A stretch of 64,000 nucleotides of DNA from Solibaculum mannosilyticum (GTDB lineage: Bacteria; Bacillota; Clostridia; Oscillospirales; Acutalibacteraceae). The translations under genes and the position numbers were made by a program. The notes beneath the pieces are model-generated. The model made no database searches. It was not told the origin of the DNA and was given only the letters and a program-made list of their open reading frames with translations. Positions within the stretch are counted from its first letter, which is position 1; the number at the start of each line of letters is the position of its first letter. This document shows positions 18,109 to 26,980 of the stretch, piece by piece. The stretch covers positions 796,501 through 860,500 of the forward strand of contig NZ_AP023321.1 of assembly GCF_015140235.1 (NCBI RefSeq), written 5' to 3'.

Positions 18109-20172
18109 TTGGATAAATACATTGGAAAACGGCTGGATGGCCGTTACGAGATCCTAGAGACCGTCGGTGTCGGCGGTATGGCGGTGGTATACAAGGCCCA
18201 TGACCTGATGGATGACCGTATTGTAGCCATTAAGGTGCTCAAAAGCGAATATGTGGGCAATGAGGAGTTCCGCCGCCGTTTTAAGAACGAGTGTAAAGCC
18301 ATTGCGGTGCTGGACCATCCCAACATCATCAAGGTGTACGATGTGAGCTTCGGCGACCGCATCGAGTACATTGTCATGGAGTACATCGACGGCATCACCC
18401 TCAAGGAATACATCGAGCAGCAGAAGGTGATCCAGTGGAAAGATGCGGTGCATTTCACCGTTCAGATCCTGAGAGCTCTTCAGCACGCCCACGATAAAGG
18501 GATTATCCACCGGGACATTAAGCCCCAGAACATCATGCTGCTGGCCGACGGCACCATCAAGGTGACCGATTTTGGCATCGCCCGGTTTTCCCGCAACACC
18601 TCCCATACGTTCAACAGCGAACAGGCCATTGGATCGGTGCATTACATCAGTCCTGAACAGGCCAGCGGCGAAATCACCGATGAAAAGACCGATTTGTATT
18701 CTGTAGGCGTCATGCTCTACGAGATGCTGACCGGACGCCTCCCCTTTGAAGCGGACAGCGCCGTATCGGTGGCCATCATGCAGATGCAGTCCACCCCCAA
18801 GATGCCCCGGGAAATCAATCCTGACATCCCTGAAGGTCTGGAACAAATCACCATGCGGGCTATGCAGAAGAATCCGGCCCAGCGGTATCAGTCAGCAGCT
18901 GAGATGCTCAAGGATATTGACGAGTTCAAACGGGATCCCAGCATCCATTTTGCCTATAAATATTTTGTGGATGAGACTCCCACAAGGGTAGTTGATTCTA
19001 TGAATAAGATTAAAGCTGCCGAGACATCAAAGCCAGAACCGGAACCAAAGAAAAAGAAATCCAATGCCATCCCCATGCTGGCAGGCATCGCTTTTGGCGT
19101 AGTACTGTTTATTGTGGCCTTTATCCTGCTGGTGGGATGGTGGACCGGCTGGTTCAACAGCAGTGAAAAATCTACCCTGGATATGCCGTCCCTTATCGGT
19201 ATGACGATGGAAGAGGCCAAGAGTCAGTATCCGGACTTTGAGATTGTCCAGGAGACAACCCGTTATGACGATGCCCCCAAGGATGAGATTGTGGAACAGA
19301 CGCCGTCTGAAGGCACTAACGTTCCCAAGCATCAGCAGGTCAAAGTCATCATCAGCCTGGGCCCCAAGGGGGATGAGATGCCGGATCTGGCAGGCAAGGA
19401 GTTGGCGGAGGCAAAATCCATTCTCAATAAGATGAACGTGCAATACGATATCCAGGAGCGCAAAGACGACGAGACTGCCAAGGGCAGTATCATTTCCACG
19501 CAGCCGACTGCCGGCAGTAGCATCACCAAAGATACCTTGGTGACCTTGTATGTCAGCTTGGGGCCGGATACCACCACTGTGACGGTGCCTCCAGTCAAGG
19601 GCCTCTCGGAGGAAGATGCAAAACGAGTGCTGGAGAAGAAGGGCCTTAAGATCAGCCAATCTGAGACACAAAGCAGTGACCGTCCGAAAGGGGAGGTACT
19701 GGATAGTTCTCCCAAGGAAGGCGAAGAAGTGGCCGAAGGCAGTACGGTAAAACTGTATATCAGCTCCGGTAAAAAAGCAGAAAATAAGGTGGACATCAGC
19801 GTAGGATTGCCCAATACCAGTACGCCGGTATATCTGAAGGTGTATGTAGGAGGCATCGAGCAGGCTGATTTGAGAAGCAGTGAGCTGATCCCCAACGTAG
19901 CCAGGGAATATAATTTCACCTTAAGCGGGACAGGTACTACAACCGTCACTGTAAGGATTAATACCAGTTCCGGCGGCGGATTTGACGACTATGTTGTGTA
20001 TAAGGTAGACTTTGACCAAGGCAAGGTGACGGTTGTCAATCAGTATCCTTTTGACGATCCCAATAAGGGAGAATCGTCCAAGGAGCCATCATCGGAACCG
20101 TCCTCTGAACCGCCAGAAACTCCGGATCCCACAGAAGACGAAGAAGAGAATTTAATGGATCGAATTTGGTAA
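18109..20172 (+). CDS. prkC: PASTA-domain serine/threonine kinase (PrkC/Stk)
   Basis: Membrane eukaryotic-type kinase that senses cell-wall fragments and controls growth or germination. The kinase domain (about 10-270) contains VGGMAVVYKA, the HRDIKPQNI catalytic loop and DFGIAR. One transmembrane helix (PMLAGIAFGVVLFIVAFILL) precedes three extracellular PASTA repeats at about 365-570. A further beta-rich segment and a Ser/Glu/Pro-rich acidic tail end the protein. TTG 18109 has AGGAG 8 bases upstream; GTG 18100 is an alternative that overlaps that site. This is a normal stp-prkC-rsgA arrangement. Confidence 0.95.
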   Translation: MDKYIGKRLDGRYEILETVGVGGMAVVYKAHDLMDDRIVAIKVLKSEYVGNEEFRRRFKNECKAIAVLDHPNIIKVYDVSFGDRIEYIVMEYIDGITLKEYIEQQKVIQWKDAVHFTVQILRALQHAHDKGIIHRDIKPQNIMLLADGTIKVTDFGIARFSRNTSHTFNSEQAIGSVHYISPEQASGEITDEKTDLYSVGVMLYEMLTGRLPFEADSAVSVAIMQMQSTPKMPREINPDIPEGLEQITMRAMQKNPAQRYQSAAEMLKDIDEFKRDPSIHFAYKYFVDETPTRVVDSMNKIKAAETSKPEPEPKKKKSNAIPMLAGIAFGVVLFIVAFILLVGWWTGWFNSSEKSTLDMPSLIGMTMEEAKSQYPDFEIVQETTRYDDAPKDEIVEQTPSEGTNVPKHQQVKVIISLGPKGDEMPDLAGKELAEAKSILNKMNVQYDIQERKDDETAKGSIISTQPTAGSSITKDTLVTLYVSLGPDTTTVTVPPVKGLSEEDAKRVLEKKGLKISQSETQSSDRPKGEVLDSSPKEGEEVAEGSTVKLYISSGKKAENKVDISVGLPNTSTPVYLKVYVGGIEQADLRSSELIPNVAREYNFTLSGTGTTTVTVRINTSSGGGFDDYVVYKVDFDQGKVTVVNQYPFDDPNKGESSKEPSSEPSSEPPETPDPTEDEEENLMDRIW

Positions 20173-20183
20173 GGGCAGTGAGT

Positions 20184-21083
20184 ATGGGGACAAAACAATT
20201 AAGTGGAATCATTCAAAAAGGCATCGGCGGCTTCTACTATGTAGAGGCAGCCGATGCTGTCTATGAATGCAGGGCAAGAGGCATCTTCCGCAAGGAGAAA
20301 ATCACCCCGGTAGCGGGGGATTATGTTCGCATCACTGTGCAGGAGGGAAGCCTTACCGACGGCAGTGTGGATGAGATCCTGCCCCGCAAGAATGTGTTAA
20401 AACGTCCTCCGGTAGCCAATGTGGACCAGTTGTTTGTGGTAGCGTCCCTGGTGGATCCGCTCCCCAATACACTGCTGATGGATAAGCTGATCGGGATCGC
20501 GGAACGGCATCATATTGACCCGGTGGTGCTTGTCAATAAATGCGATTTGGAGGATGCAGGGCCGCTTTGCCAGATCTATCAGACGGCTGGTATTCCCGCC
20601 ATCGCCGTGTCGGCCAAGACGGGAGAGGGTATCGATAGGGTGCGGGAGATGTTGTCTGGAAAGCTCAATGTGTTCACGGGAAATTCCGGCGTGGGAAAAT
20701 CCAGCATCCTGAACCAGTTGTTTCCCCGGCTGGAGCTTCCTACCGGGGACATCAGCCGCAAGCTGGGACGGGGACGTCATACCACCCGCCAAGTGGAACT
20801 GTTTCCTTTGGAGGGGGGAGGCTATCTGGCCGATACGCCAGGCTTCTCCTCGGTGGATCTGGAAAAATGCGAGGTCATCCTCAAGGACCAACTGCCCGAT
20901 TGCTTCCGAGAATTCGGGCCGTATTTGGGGGCATGCCAATTCACCTCCTGCGCCCACATTGGGGAAAAGGGATGCAGGGTAAAGCAGGCGGTGGACGAAG
21001 GTAAAATTCATCCATCCCGATACGAGAATTATGTGGAACTCTATCACCAAGTAAAAAACATAAAAGAGTGGGAAATCAGATGA
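20184..21083 (+). CDS. rsgA: Ribosome small subunit-dependent GTPase A
   Basis: Circularly permuted GTPase that matures the 30S ribosomal subunit. The order of motifs is typical: an N-terminal OB fold, NKCDLE (G4) before the P-loop GNSGVGKSS (G1), then DTPGFSS (G3). A zinc-binding C-terminus (CQFTSCAHIGEKGCRV) follows. The 299-aa protein starts at ATG 20184, 8 bases after AAGGG. In many Firmicutes rpe follows rsgA; here thiN follows directly. Confidence 0.95.
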   Translation: MGTKQLSGIIQKGIGGFYYVEAADAVYECRARGIFRKEKITPVAGDYVRITVQEGSLTDGSVDEILPRKNVLKRPPVANVDQLFVVASLVDPLPNTLLMDKLIGIAERHHIDPVVLVNKCDLEDAGPLCQIYQTAGIPAIAVSAKTGEGIDRVREMLSGKLNVFTGNSGVGKSSILNQLFPRLELPTGDISRKLGRGRHTTRQVELFPLEGGGYLADTPGFSSVDLEKCEVILKDQLPDCFREFGPYLGACQFTSCAHIGEKGCRVKQAVDEGKIHPSRYENYVELYHQVKNIKEWEIR

Positions 21084-21709
21084 GACGCTGTGTCATACTG
21101 GCCTCTGGGCCTGTGGAACGTTATGAATGTTTGCGTCCCCTTTTGAGGCAAGACGATTTCATTCTCTGTGCCGATGGGGGATTGCGCCTGGCGAGGCGGC
21201 TAGGGGTAAAGCCTCATTTGGCGGTAGGGGACTTTGATTCTTACCATGACCCACTTCCATTGGAAGGCATGGAAGTACTTAGGGTGCCGCCGGAAAAGGA
21301 CGATACCGATACCATGTTGGCTGTGCGATTGGCCATCAAACGGGGATTTCGTCATATCCTGCTTCTGGGCGGTACGGGAGGACGTCTCGACCATACCTTT
21401 GCCAACATCCAGACCATGGCATGGGCGGCGGAACAAGACGTGTCTTTGTGGATGGCCGACTGCCAAAATGAGGCCGCCGTGCTTACACCGGGGATTCACC
21501 GTGTTGTAAAGAGGGACGGATATAAGTTATCCCTTTTTGGAATCGGGGAAGGGGCCTTTGGCATCACCTTAAAGGGCCTCCAGTATCCCTTGACCGATGC
21601 GGCTCTGACCATGACTACTCCACTGGGGGTCAGCAATGAGTGGAACGATGAGATTGCCCAAATTGAACTGAAAAAAGGCATGCTTTTGCTGGTGCTTTCA
21701 AAAGACTGA
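21080..21709 (+). CDS. thiN: Thiamine pyrophosphokinase
   Basis: Transfers pyrophosphate from ATP to thiamine to make thiamine diphosphate. The family pattern is clear: FILCADGGLRLARRLGVKP, GDFDS and the PPEKDDTDTMLAV metal/nucleotide segment, then GGTGGRLDHTFANI. It is 209 aa. Its ATG overlaps the rsgA stop (ATGA). It is the last gene of the yicC operon. Confidence 0.93.
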   Translation: MRRCVILASGPVERYECLRPLLRQDDFILCADGGLRLARRLGVKPHLAVGDFDSYHDPLPLEGMEVLRVPPEKDDTDTMLAVRLAIKRGFRHILLLGGTGGRLDHTFANIQTMAWAAEQDVSLWMADCQNEAAVLTPGIHRVVKRDGYKLSLFGIGEGAFGITLKGLQYPLTDAALTMTTPLGVSNEWNDEIAQIELKKGMLLLVLSKD

Positions 21710-21809
21710 CACCAATTTTTCCCTCCTGCGTATGATGATAAAGAAAGCGGGGGAGAGCAGCTGAAGCTCCCTTCCCTGCCTTTGATCCAGGCAGAAGGGC
21801 GGCGATCGG

Positions 21810-21962
21810 ATGAGACGATGCAACAATGGCAGATCGGGAGGATTCCTGGCAATAGCGCTGGGAATTGGATTGCTGTTGGCAATCCTGCTCCCGTATCAAG
21901 CGATTGTTTTTGTTACAGCTGCCGCCATCGTCACCTTGGGCATTTTGCTGCTCAAGGGCTGA
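21810..21962 (+). CDS. 50-aa membrane protein upstream of spoVM
   Basis: A short frame with a basic N-terminus (MRRCNNGRSGG) and then two hydrophobic stretches, FLAIALGIGLLLAILLP and AIVFVTAAAIVTLGILLL, separated by a Pro-Tyr turn. It predicts a two-helix membrane hairpin with both ends on the positive (cytoplasmic) side. It ends 20 bases before the spoVM start, and a GAAGGG-type site precedes its ATG. I recognise no family. Position suggests a spore-membrane partner of SpoVM, but this is inference. Confidence 0.6.
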   Translation: MRRCNNGRSGGFLAIALGIGLLLAILLPYQAIVFVTAAAIVTLGILLLKG

Positions 21963-21982
21963 ATTGTACGGAGGGGTGACCA

Positions 21983-22072
21983 GTGAAGATCGTAGTTGTG
22001 CGCAGTCCGAAATTCCTGAGAGGCATCTTAATGAAGCTGTTTGGAATTCGCAAGGAGCATGAACCGGTGTAA
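21983..22072 (+). CDS. spoVM: Stage V sporulation protein M (29 aa)
   Basis: SpoVM is a tiny amphipathic helix that recognises the curved forespore membrane and anchors SpoIVA there. Translation of this GTG frame gives VKIVVVRSPKFLRGILMKLF followed by a charged GIRKEHEPV tail. It matches the Bacillus SpoVM pattern of a polar start, P-K-F-L-x-G-I, then a hydrophobic/basic helix. The key Pro that kinks SpoVM is at residue 9, as in Bacillus. GGAGGGG lies 6 bases upstream. spoIVA and sipL, its known partners, lie 0.8-2.4 kb downstream. It is too short for most gene callers. Confidence 0.88.
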   Translation: MKIVVVRSPKFLRGILMKLFGIRKEHEPV

Positions 22073-22075
22073 AGA

Positions 22076-22147
22076 GGCCGGTGCCGGTTGGAGGGCTTAG
22101 GGACGGCGAATGCTGTCCCAGTCTTTCCAAACCGGCCTTTTTCTTTT
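22076..22147 (+). terminator. Intrinsic terminator after spoVM
   Basis: GGCCGGT (22076-22082) pairs with ACCGGCC (22131-22137), with an inner imperfect stem, and is followed by TTTTTCTTTT. It directly follows the spoVM stop codon. Confidence 0.8.
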
Positions 22148-22209
22148 GTGAGGGAAATGGGATATGGAAGCTTGAGCTATCCGGCGACTTTAAGGGGGAT
22201 GATAAAAAG

Positions 22210-22620
22210 ATGGCTGTGTTTGAAAACGACTATATTATGCGCATGATTTGGAGCATCAGTGCGGTGCTTATGCGGGCCAAGGAACTGCTGACCAAACGGG
22301 GCGGGGAAGAGGATACGGCGGTTCTGGATTCGGTTTACCGGGATGCGTCCGGGCTTAGCGGAGAGCTTGTACACATACTCACCGACGAGGAAGTGGCCAA
22401 TCTTCTCCACGACGACCCGGCCAAACTGTTGGCCGCCGCCCATCTGATGCTGGAGGAAGCTCGCTGGTATCAAAACCAGGGAGAGGAGGAGAAGGCGGCT
22501 GAACGCGGCGAACGGGCATGGAAACTCATGCACTATTTTCAGCAGATCGCCCCGGAGGATGCAAAAGGCCAGCGGTTTTGCGATCCCGCCCCTTTTGAGA
22601 GATGGAAGCCGGAGGAATAG
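22210..22620 (+). CDS. 136-aa helical protein in the spore-coat island (DUF6483-like)
   Basis: I do not recognise this with certainty. The protein is almost entirely alpha-helical and acidic: an N-terminal MAVFENDYIMRMIWSISAVL helix, then repeated amphipathic helices, with a TPR-like segment near residues 75-110 (LLAAAHLMLEEARWYQNQGE). The start FENDYIMRMI resembles small helical DUF6483-type proteins of Clostridia, but I cannot confirm this. ATG 22210 is preceded by AAGGGGGATG. Terminators flank it on both sides, so it is probably a single-gene unit between spoVM and sipL. Confidence 0.65.
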   Translation: MAVFENDYIMRMIWSISAVLMRAKELLTKRGGEEDTAVLDSVYRDASGLSGELVHILTDEEVANLLHDDPAKLLAAAHLMLEEARWYQNQGEEEKAAERGERAWKLMHYFQQIAPEDAKGQRFCDPAPFERWKPEE

Positions 22621-22665
22621 GTAATCGGCTGTAGTTTGGGAGGCACATGCAGAAAAAAACACGAT

Positions 22666-22701
22666 AAGTCCCTGTATCTTAGCGATACGGGGACTTTTTT
22701 T
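22666..22701 (+). terminator. Intrinsic terminator after the 136-aa gene
   Basis: AAGTCCCTGTATC pairs with GATACGGGGACTT across a five-base loop and is followed by seven T residues. Confidence 0.85.
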
Positions 22702-22731
22702 CGTTTCTCCTGAATAGGTATGAAGACAGAG

Positions 22732-22758
22732 AAATCCCTCAGCAGCTGAGGGGGATTT
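22732..22758. terminator. Second hairpin between the 136-aa gene and sipL
   Basis: AAATCCCTCAGC and GCTGAGGGGGATTTT form a near-palindromic stem with almost no loop. It lies about 90 bases before sipL and may be a second terminator or a protected 5' leader. Function is unknown. Confidence 0.5.
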
Positions 22759-22847
22759 TCGAAAGCCCAAATTTGTCCCGGGCCTTGCATAGATAGGACA
22801 AAGTGCGAATATAGATTGGTAGAAACATAAGAAGGAGAGGTACTCTT

Positions 22848-24383
22848 ATGGATTTTAACGTCACGCAGGAAACGGTTGCCATCAATGAGGTGGTGTTCGA
22901 GGGCAACGCCGAACAACCGGTGGATTTAGATCTCACTCTGCCCGATTATTGCCCCGATATGGCCCGGGTCCTCAAATGTCAGGTTACGCCTATGATCTCG
23001 TCCCGCCAGATGAACGGGGCGGAGCTGACGGTGGAGGGCAAAACCATGATCCGTCTGCTCTATGTGGACGACGGTATGAAAAGCGTCCACTGTATGGAAC
23101 AAAGCACTGCTTTTTCAGCAACCTTCAGTTTAAAGACCGAACCCATGTCGCCCATTGTACAGGTGTCGGCCAGCGTGGATTACGTCAATTGCCGGGCGGT
23201 GTCGTCCAGGAGGGCCGATATCCACGGCGCCTTCACCCTCCACGCCAGGGTACAGGATAAGTGCATGCGCCAGGTCATGGCCGATGCCAGTGGATGCGGC
23301 ATCCAGTTAAACAAAAAGGTGGTGCCGGTCAGCAACATCGTGGGCATGGCCGAACGTCCCTTTACCGTCAGTGAAGTGCTGGATCTCCCGCAGGGGAAAC
23401 CGTCGGCCGTGTCCATCCTGCGCAGCGGATGCGTGGCGCGGGTTACCGATTACAAGGCCATCGCCAACAAGGTCATCGTCAAGGGCGACTTGACCATCCG
23501 CACCCTCTATTGCAGCGAGGACGACTCCATGGAGCTTACGGAACACACCATCCCCATCAGCCAGATTGTGGACTTGGAGGGCATTGAAGACGACTGCATC
23601 TGCGACGTCCGGTTTGACGTACTGTCCTCTGATTTGCAGCTCAAAGCCGATTCCAGCGGGGAGAACCGTCTGATTTGCGCAGAAGTACGGTTGGCGGCGG
23701 TGGTGTCGGCCTACCGATCGGCCGAAGTGCCCATGATCTGCGACGCCTACTCCACCGATTACGAGGTCAAGTGCGACAGCCGGGAGGTCTCCTTGGAAAA
23801 GGTGCTGGAGGTCCTGTGCCGGGACAGCACCGCTAAATTTACCTTTGACCTGCCCAGCGACGACATCACCAACGTCTGCGACCTGTGGTCCGAAGCCGGC
23901 CCGGCCAGTTCGGAGGTGAGCGATGGTAAATTGCTCATCAAGGCTCCTCTGACTATCTGTATGCTGGCCCTGGATTCCTCTTGTACGCCGGTTTACTTTG
24001 AACGCACTGCCGAGCTCCAGTACGATTGGGAGATCCCTTCCGATGTCCAATCGGTCAGAGCCGACCCCTGCATCACGGTATTGTCGTCCAGCTTTAGCCT
24101 TATGGGCGCCGACCGCATCGAGGTGCGGGTGGAATTCCGGGTGGAGGGCTGCGTCTACGCTACCTGTCAGCAGCAGGCCATGTGCAGCCTGGAGCCCGAT
24201 GAGGAGAATCCCAAGCAGCGCCAGCAGACGGCCGCCCTCACCCTGTATTTTGCCGACCAGGGGGAACGGGTATGGGATATCGCCCGACGGTACAGCACGT
24301 CGGTGGATGCCGTCATGCGGGAGAACGGGCTGGAAAACGACCGTCTTAGTGAACGCGGCATGCTGATGATCCCGATCTGCTAG
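22848..24383 (+). CDS. sipL: SipL-like spore coat morphogenetic protein (SPOCS/DUF3794 repeats + LysM)
   Basis: In Clostridioides difficile SipL binds SpoIVA and is needed to hold the coat on the forespore. This 511-aa protein shows repeated SPOCS (DUF3794) blocks: one around residues 15-130 with the hallmark LPDYCPDMARVLKC, and further blocks near 170-290 and 310-430. A C-terminal LysM domain (about 462-510, ERVWDIARRYSTSVDAVM) ends it. In C. difficile the LysM domain mediates SpoIVA binding. It is followed 39 bases later by spoIVA. A strong AGAAGGAGAGG site precedes ATG 22848. Confidence 0.9.
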   Translation: MDFNVTQETVAINEVVFEGNAEQPVDLDLTLPDYCPDMARVLKCQVTPMISSRQMNGAELTVEGKTMIRLLYVDDGMKSVHCMEQSTAFSATFSLKTEPMSPIVQVSASVDYVNCRAVSSRRADIHGAFTLHARVQDKCMRQVMADASGCGIQLNKKVVPVSNIVGMAERPFTVSEVLDLPQGKPSAVSILRSGCVARVTDYKAIANKVIVKGDLTIRTLYCSEDDSMELTEHTIPISQIVDLEGIEDDCICDVRFDVLSSDLQLKADSSGENRLICAEVRLAAVVSAYRSAEVPMICDAYSTDYEVKCDSREVSLEKVLEVLCRDSTAKFTFDLPSDDITNVCDLWSEAGPASSEVSDGKLLIKAPLTICMLALDSSCTPVYFERTAELQYDWEIPSDVQSVRADPCITVLSSSFSLMGADRIEVRVEFRVEGCVYATCQQQAMCSLEPDEENPKQRQQTAALTLYFADQGERVWDIARRYSTSVDAVMRENGLENDRLSERGMLMIPIC

Positions 24384-24422
24384 GCGAATGCACCCAAAGT
24401 GACCGTTAAGGGGGAGTAATAA

Positions 24423-25901
24423 GTGGAAGAGCGCAACATTTATCAGGATATCGCCAAGCGGACCCAGGGCGATATTTACATCGGGGTGGTGGGACCGGTT
24501 CGGACCGGCAAATCCACCTTTATCAAGCGGTTTATGGATACTCTGGTGCTGCCCAACATCTCCAGCGGATACCGCCGGGAACGGGCCATCGACGAGCTGC
24601 CCCAGTCGGCGGCTGGACGCACCATCATGACCACCGAACCCAAGTTTATTCCGGAGGAGGCCGTCCAGGTCACCCTGGAGGGCAACGCCACCTTTAAGAT
24701 GCGCATGATCGACTGCGTGGGATACATCGTGCCCAGCTCCCTGGGATACATTGAAAACGAACAGCCCCGCATGGTCAAGACCCCGTGGTATGAGGAGGAA
24801 ATTCCCTTCAACATGGCGGCCGAGATCGGCACCCGCAAGGTCATCACCGAGCACTCCACCATCGGCCTCGTCATCACCACCGACGGCAGCATCAGCGACA
24901 TCCCCAGGGAGGAGTATGAGGAGGCCGAGGAACGGGTCATCAGCGAGCTCCAGGAGATCAACAAACCCTTTATCGTGGTGCTCAACTGTATGAACCCCGA
25001 TTCCCCCGGCGCCGTCCAGATGGCCGACGAACTGACCCAAAAGTATAAAGTGCCGGTCATGCCCCTCAACTGCCTGGAGCTCAATGAGGAACAGATCCGC
25101 GATATTTTAGCCCAGGTTTTGTTTGAATTCCCGGTCAAAGAGGTGTCCATCGATCTGCCCAAGTGGCTGTCGGGACTTCCCCAAGACCATTGGCTGCGTC
25201 AGGCGGTATACAGCAGCATCCAGGATTCGGCACGGAGCATCTCCCGCATCTGCGAAGTGGATCGTATTGTGGACGGCGTAGGCCAATGCGAATACGTGGA
25301 ATGGGCAAAAACTGCTTCGGTCAATTTGGGATCGGGCGGGGCAGTGGTCAGCGTCCACATCCGGGCGGATCTCTTCTACCGCATCCTCAGTGAATCCTGT
25401 GGACTGACTATAGAATCGGAGAGCGATTTGCTCAGCTGCATGAGCGAGATGGCCGCCATGAAGCGGGAGTACGACAAGGTCAAGGACGCCCTGGATGAAG
25501 TGGAGGCAACCGGTTACGGCATCGTCATGCCCACCATGGAACAGCTTTCCCTGGAGGAACCGGAGATTATGAAGCAGGGTGGACGGTACGGCGTCCGGCT
25601 CAAGGCCAGCGCCCCATCCATCCACATGATGCGGGCCGACATCAACACCGAAGTCACGCCCATCGTGGGCAGCGAGAAACAGTCGGAAGAACTGGTTATG
25701 TACCTGCTGCGGGAATTCGAGGAGAGTCCCACCAAGATTTGGGAGTCCAACATCTTCGGCAAATCCCTGCATGAACTGGTCAATGAGGGCCTGCACAATA
25801 AGCTCTATCGGATGCCGTCCGACGCCCGTCTCAAGCTCAAGGAGACCATTGAACGCATCATCAACGAAGGATGCAGCGGATTGATCTGCATCATCTTATA
25901 G
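24423..25901 (+). CDS. spoIVA: Stage IV sporulation protein A, coat basement ATPase
   Basis: SpoIVA hydrolyses ATP to polymerise irreversibly into the basement layer of the spore coat. The 492-aa length and start MEERNIYQDIAKRTQGDIY are typical. Walker A GPVRTGKS is at residues 24-31, followed by TTEPKF and the IDCVGYIV segment. The C-terminal region, which in Bacillus contacts SpoVM, ends in GCSGLICIIL. It starts at GTG with AAGGGGGAG upstream and probably shares a transcript with sipL. Confidence 0.97.
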   Translation: MEERNIYQDIAKRTQGDIYIGVVGPVRTGKSTFIKRFMDTLVLPNISSGYRRERAIDELPQSAAGRTIMTTEPKFIPEEAVQVTLEGNATFKMRMIDCVGYIVPSSLGYIENEQPRMVKTPWYEEEIPFNMAAEIGTRKVITEHSTIGLVITTDGSISDIPREEYEEAEERVISELQEINKPFIVVLNCMNPDSPGAVQMADELTQKYKVPVMPLNCLELNEEQIRDILAQVLFEFPVKEVSIDLPKWLSGLPQDHWLRQAVYSSIQDSARSISRICEVDRIVDGVGQCEYVEWAKTASVNLGSGGAVVSVHIRADLFYRILSESCGLTIESESDLLSCMSEMAAMKREYDKVKDALDEVEATGYGIVMPTMEQLSLEEPEIMKQGGRYGVRLKASAPSIHMMRADINTEVTPIVGSEKQSEELVMYLLREFEESPTKIWESNIFGKSLHELVNEGLHNKLYRMPSDARLKLKETIERIINEGCSGLICIIL

Positions 25902-25942
25902 TCTTGAAAGCGTGGGAAAACTTCGATTGTATCTGGGTTAAA

Positions 25943-25980
25943 AAACGCCCGGCGACGAACCGATTCGTTGCCGGGCGTTT
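25943..25980 (+). terminator. Intrinsic terminator after spoIVA
   Basis: A long stem, AAACGCCCGGC plus ACGAA pairing with TTCGT plus GCCGGGCGTTT. It closes the sipL-spoIVA unit. Confidence 0.85.
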
Positions 25981-26060
25981 GCCGTGGAGGGAATCTTGTT
26001 ATCTTTTGATTGCGCAAACATGCAAAGTAGGGTACAGTAAAAACAAAGGGGGATTTTCTT

Positions 26061-26810
26061 ATGAAGCTTATCATCAACGCCGACGATTTTGGATATAGCC
26101 GCGGCATCAATTTCGGGATCCTGGATGCGTATCAGTTTGGCGTGGTGCGGTCCTGTAGCATCATGGCCAATATGCCGGCCTTCGACCATGCCGTCCAGCT
26201 GGCGGGGGACAATCCAGGACTGGGGATCGGGGTCCATTTAAACCTGACCTGTGGGAAACCCTTGACCGATGCGGGGGAGTTGACCGGGCCGGATGGTCTT
26301 TTCCGCAGGAAGGACGATCTGTTTCCCTCCATTGGAGAGGTACCCTGTGAGGTTATTGAAGCCGAATGGGAGGCCCAGATTGAAAAGGTAAAAGGGTCAG
26401 GCGTCAATCCCGATCACCTGGATAGCCATCATCATGTCCATATGCTGCGCCCGGTACTGCCGACCTTTTTAAAGCTGGCGGGAAAGTATAACCTACCGGT
26501 ACGGCTTTTTGGACGGGAGTACTTGCCGGGGGAATACAAAGATATCGTATCACCTGACCGATTCAGCGGTGATTTTCACGGCAAAGGCGCTGCTGTGGAT
26601 ACCATTCTAAAGCTGGTGGATGAGAATAAAACCGGTTGTCTTGAAATCATGTGCCACCCTGGTTACTTGGATGAAACGATCTTAAAGGAGAGCGGATACA
26701 GCATGCCAAGGCCCCACGAACTGCATCAATTGACCTCCTCAGATCTCATTACAAAGTTACAAGAGAAGGAGGTACAGCTTGTCACATTCTCCCAATTGGA
26801 TAAGGGATAG
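26061..26810 (+). CDS. chbG: ChbG/YdjC-type carbohydrate deacetylase
   Basis: ChbG/HpnK/YdjC enzymes remove acetyl groups from chito-oligosaccharides or related sugars using a divalent metal. Metal ligands of the family are visible: NADDFGYSRGIN (Asp) at about 5-16 and DSHHHVHMLRP (His pair) at about 120. A later conserved histidine occurs in EIMCHPGY. The length of 249 aa is standard. It lies upstream of the PfkB gene, which has its own promoter. The true substrate is not known from sequence. Confidence 0.88.
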   Translation: MKLIINADDFGYSRGINFGILDAYQFGVVRSCSIMANMPAFDHAVQLAGDNPGLGIGVHLNLTCGKPLTDAGELTGPDGLFRRKDDLFPSIGEVPCEVIEAEWEAQIEKVKGSGVNPDHLDSHHHVHMLRPVLPTFLKLAGKYNLPVRLFGREYLPGEYKDIVSPDRFSGDFHGKGAAVDTILKLVDENKTGCLEIMCHPGYLDETILKESGYSMPRPHELHQLTSSDLITKLQEKEVQLVTFSQLDKG

Positions 26811-26901
26811 GTAAACAGTAGAGACTAATAAGGAATAGGAATTGGTTTTTTCGTACTCTTGATTTGTTTGTCTATATTTCGTTCATATTAACAAAAATCT
26901 A

Positions 26902-26929
26902 TTGACTTTACAAGAGTATATGCTACAAT
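26902..26929 (+). promoter_or_regulatory. Predicted promoter of the sugar kinase/isomerase/aldolase genes
   Basis: TTGACT (26902-26907) and TACAAT (26924-26929), 16-base spacer, 52 bases before the kinase gene. The surrounding AT-rich block may hold a repressor site, though I could not define one. Confidence 0.65.
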
Positions 26930-26980
26930 ATAGCCAGAACGAAACAAAAAACACTCGGAAGAGTGAGAGGATGATATAAA

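Noticed and set aside
22790-22847. A sigma-E-type promoter upstream of sipL
   Set aside because: Weak matches to ATA-like and CATA-like elements exist, but spacing or distance to the ribosome site is wrong for a safe call.
23307-25040. A 577-codon minus-strand open frame across sipL and spoIVA
   Set aside because: Shadow of two strongly supported sporulation genes; the sequence shows the usual antisense composition and no known domain.
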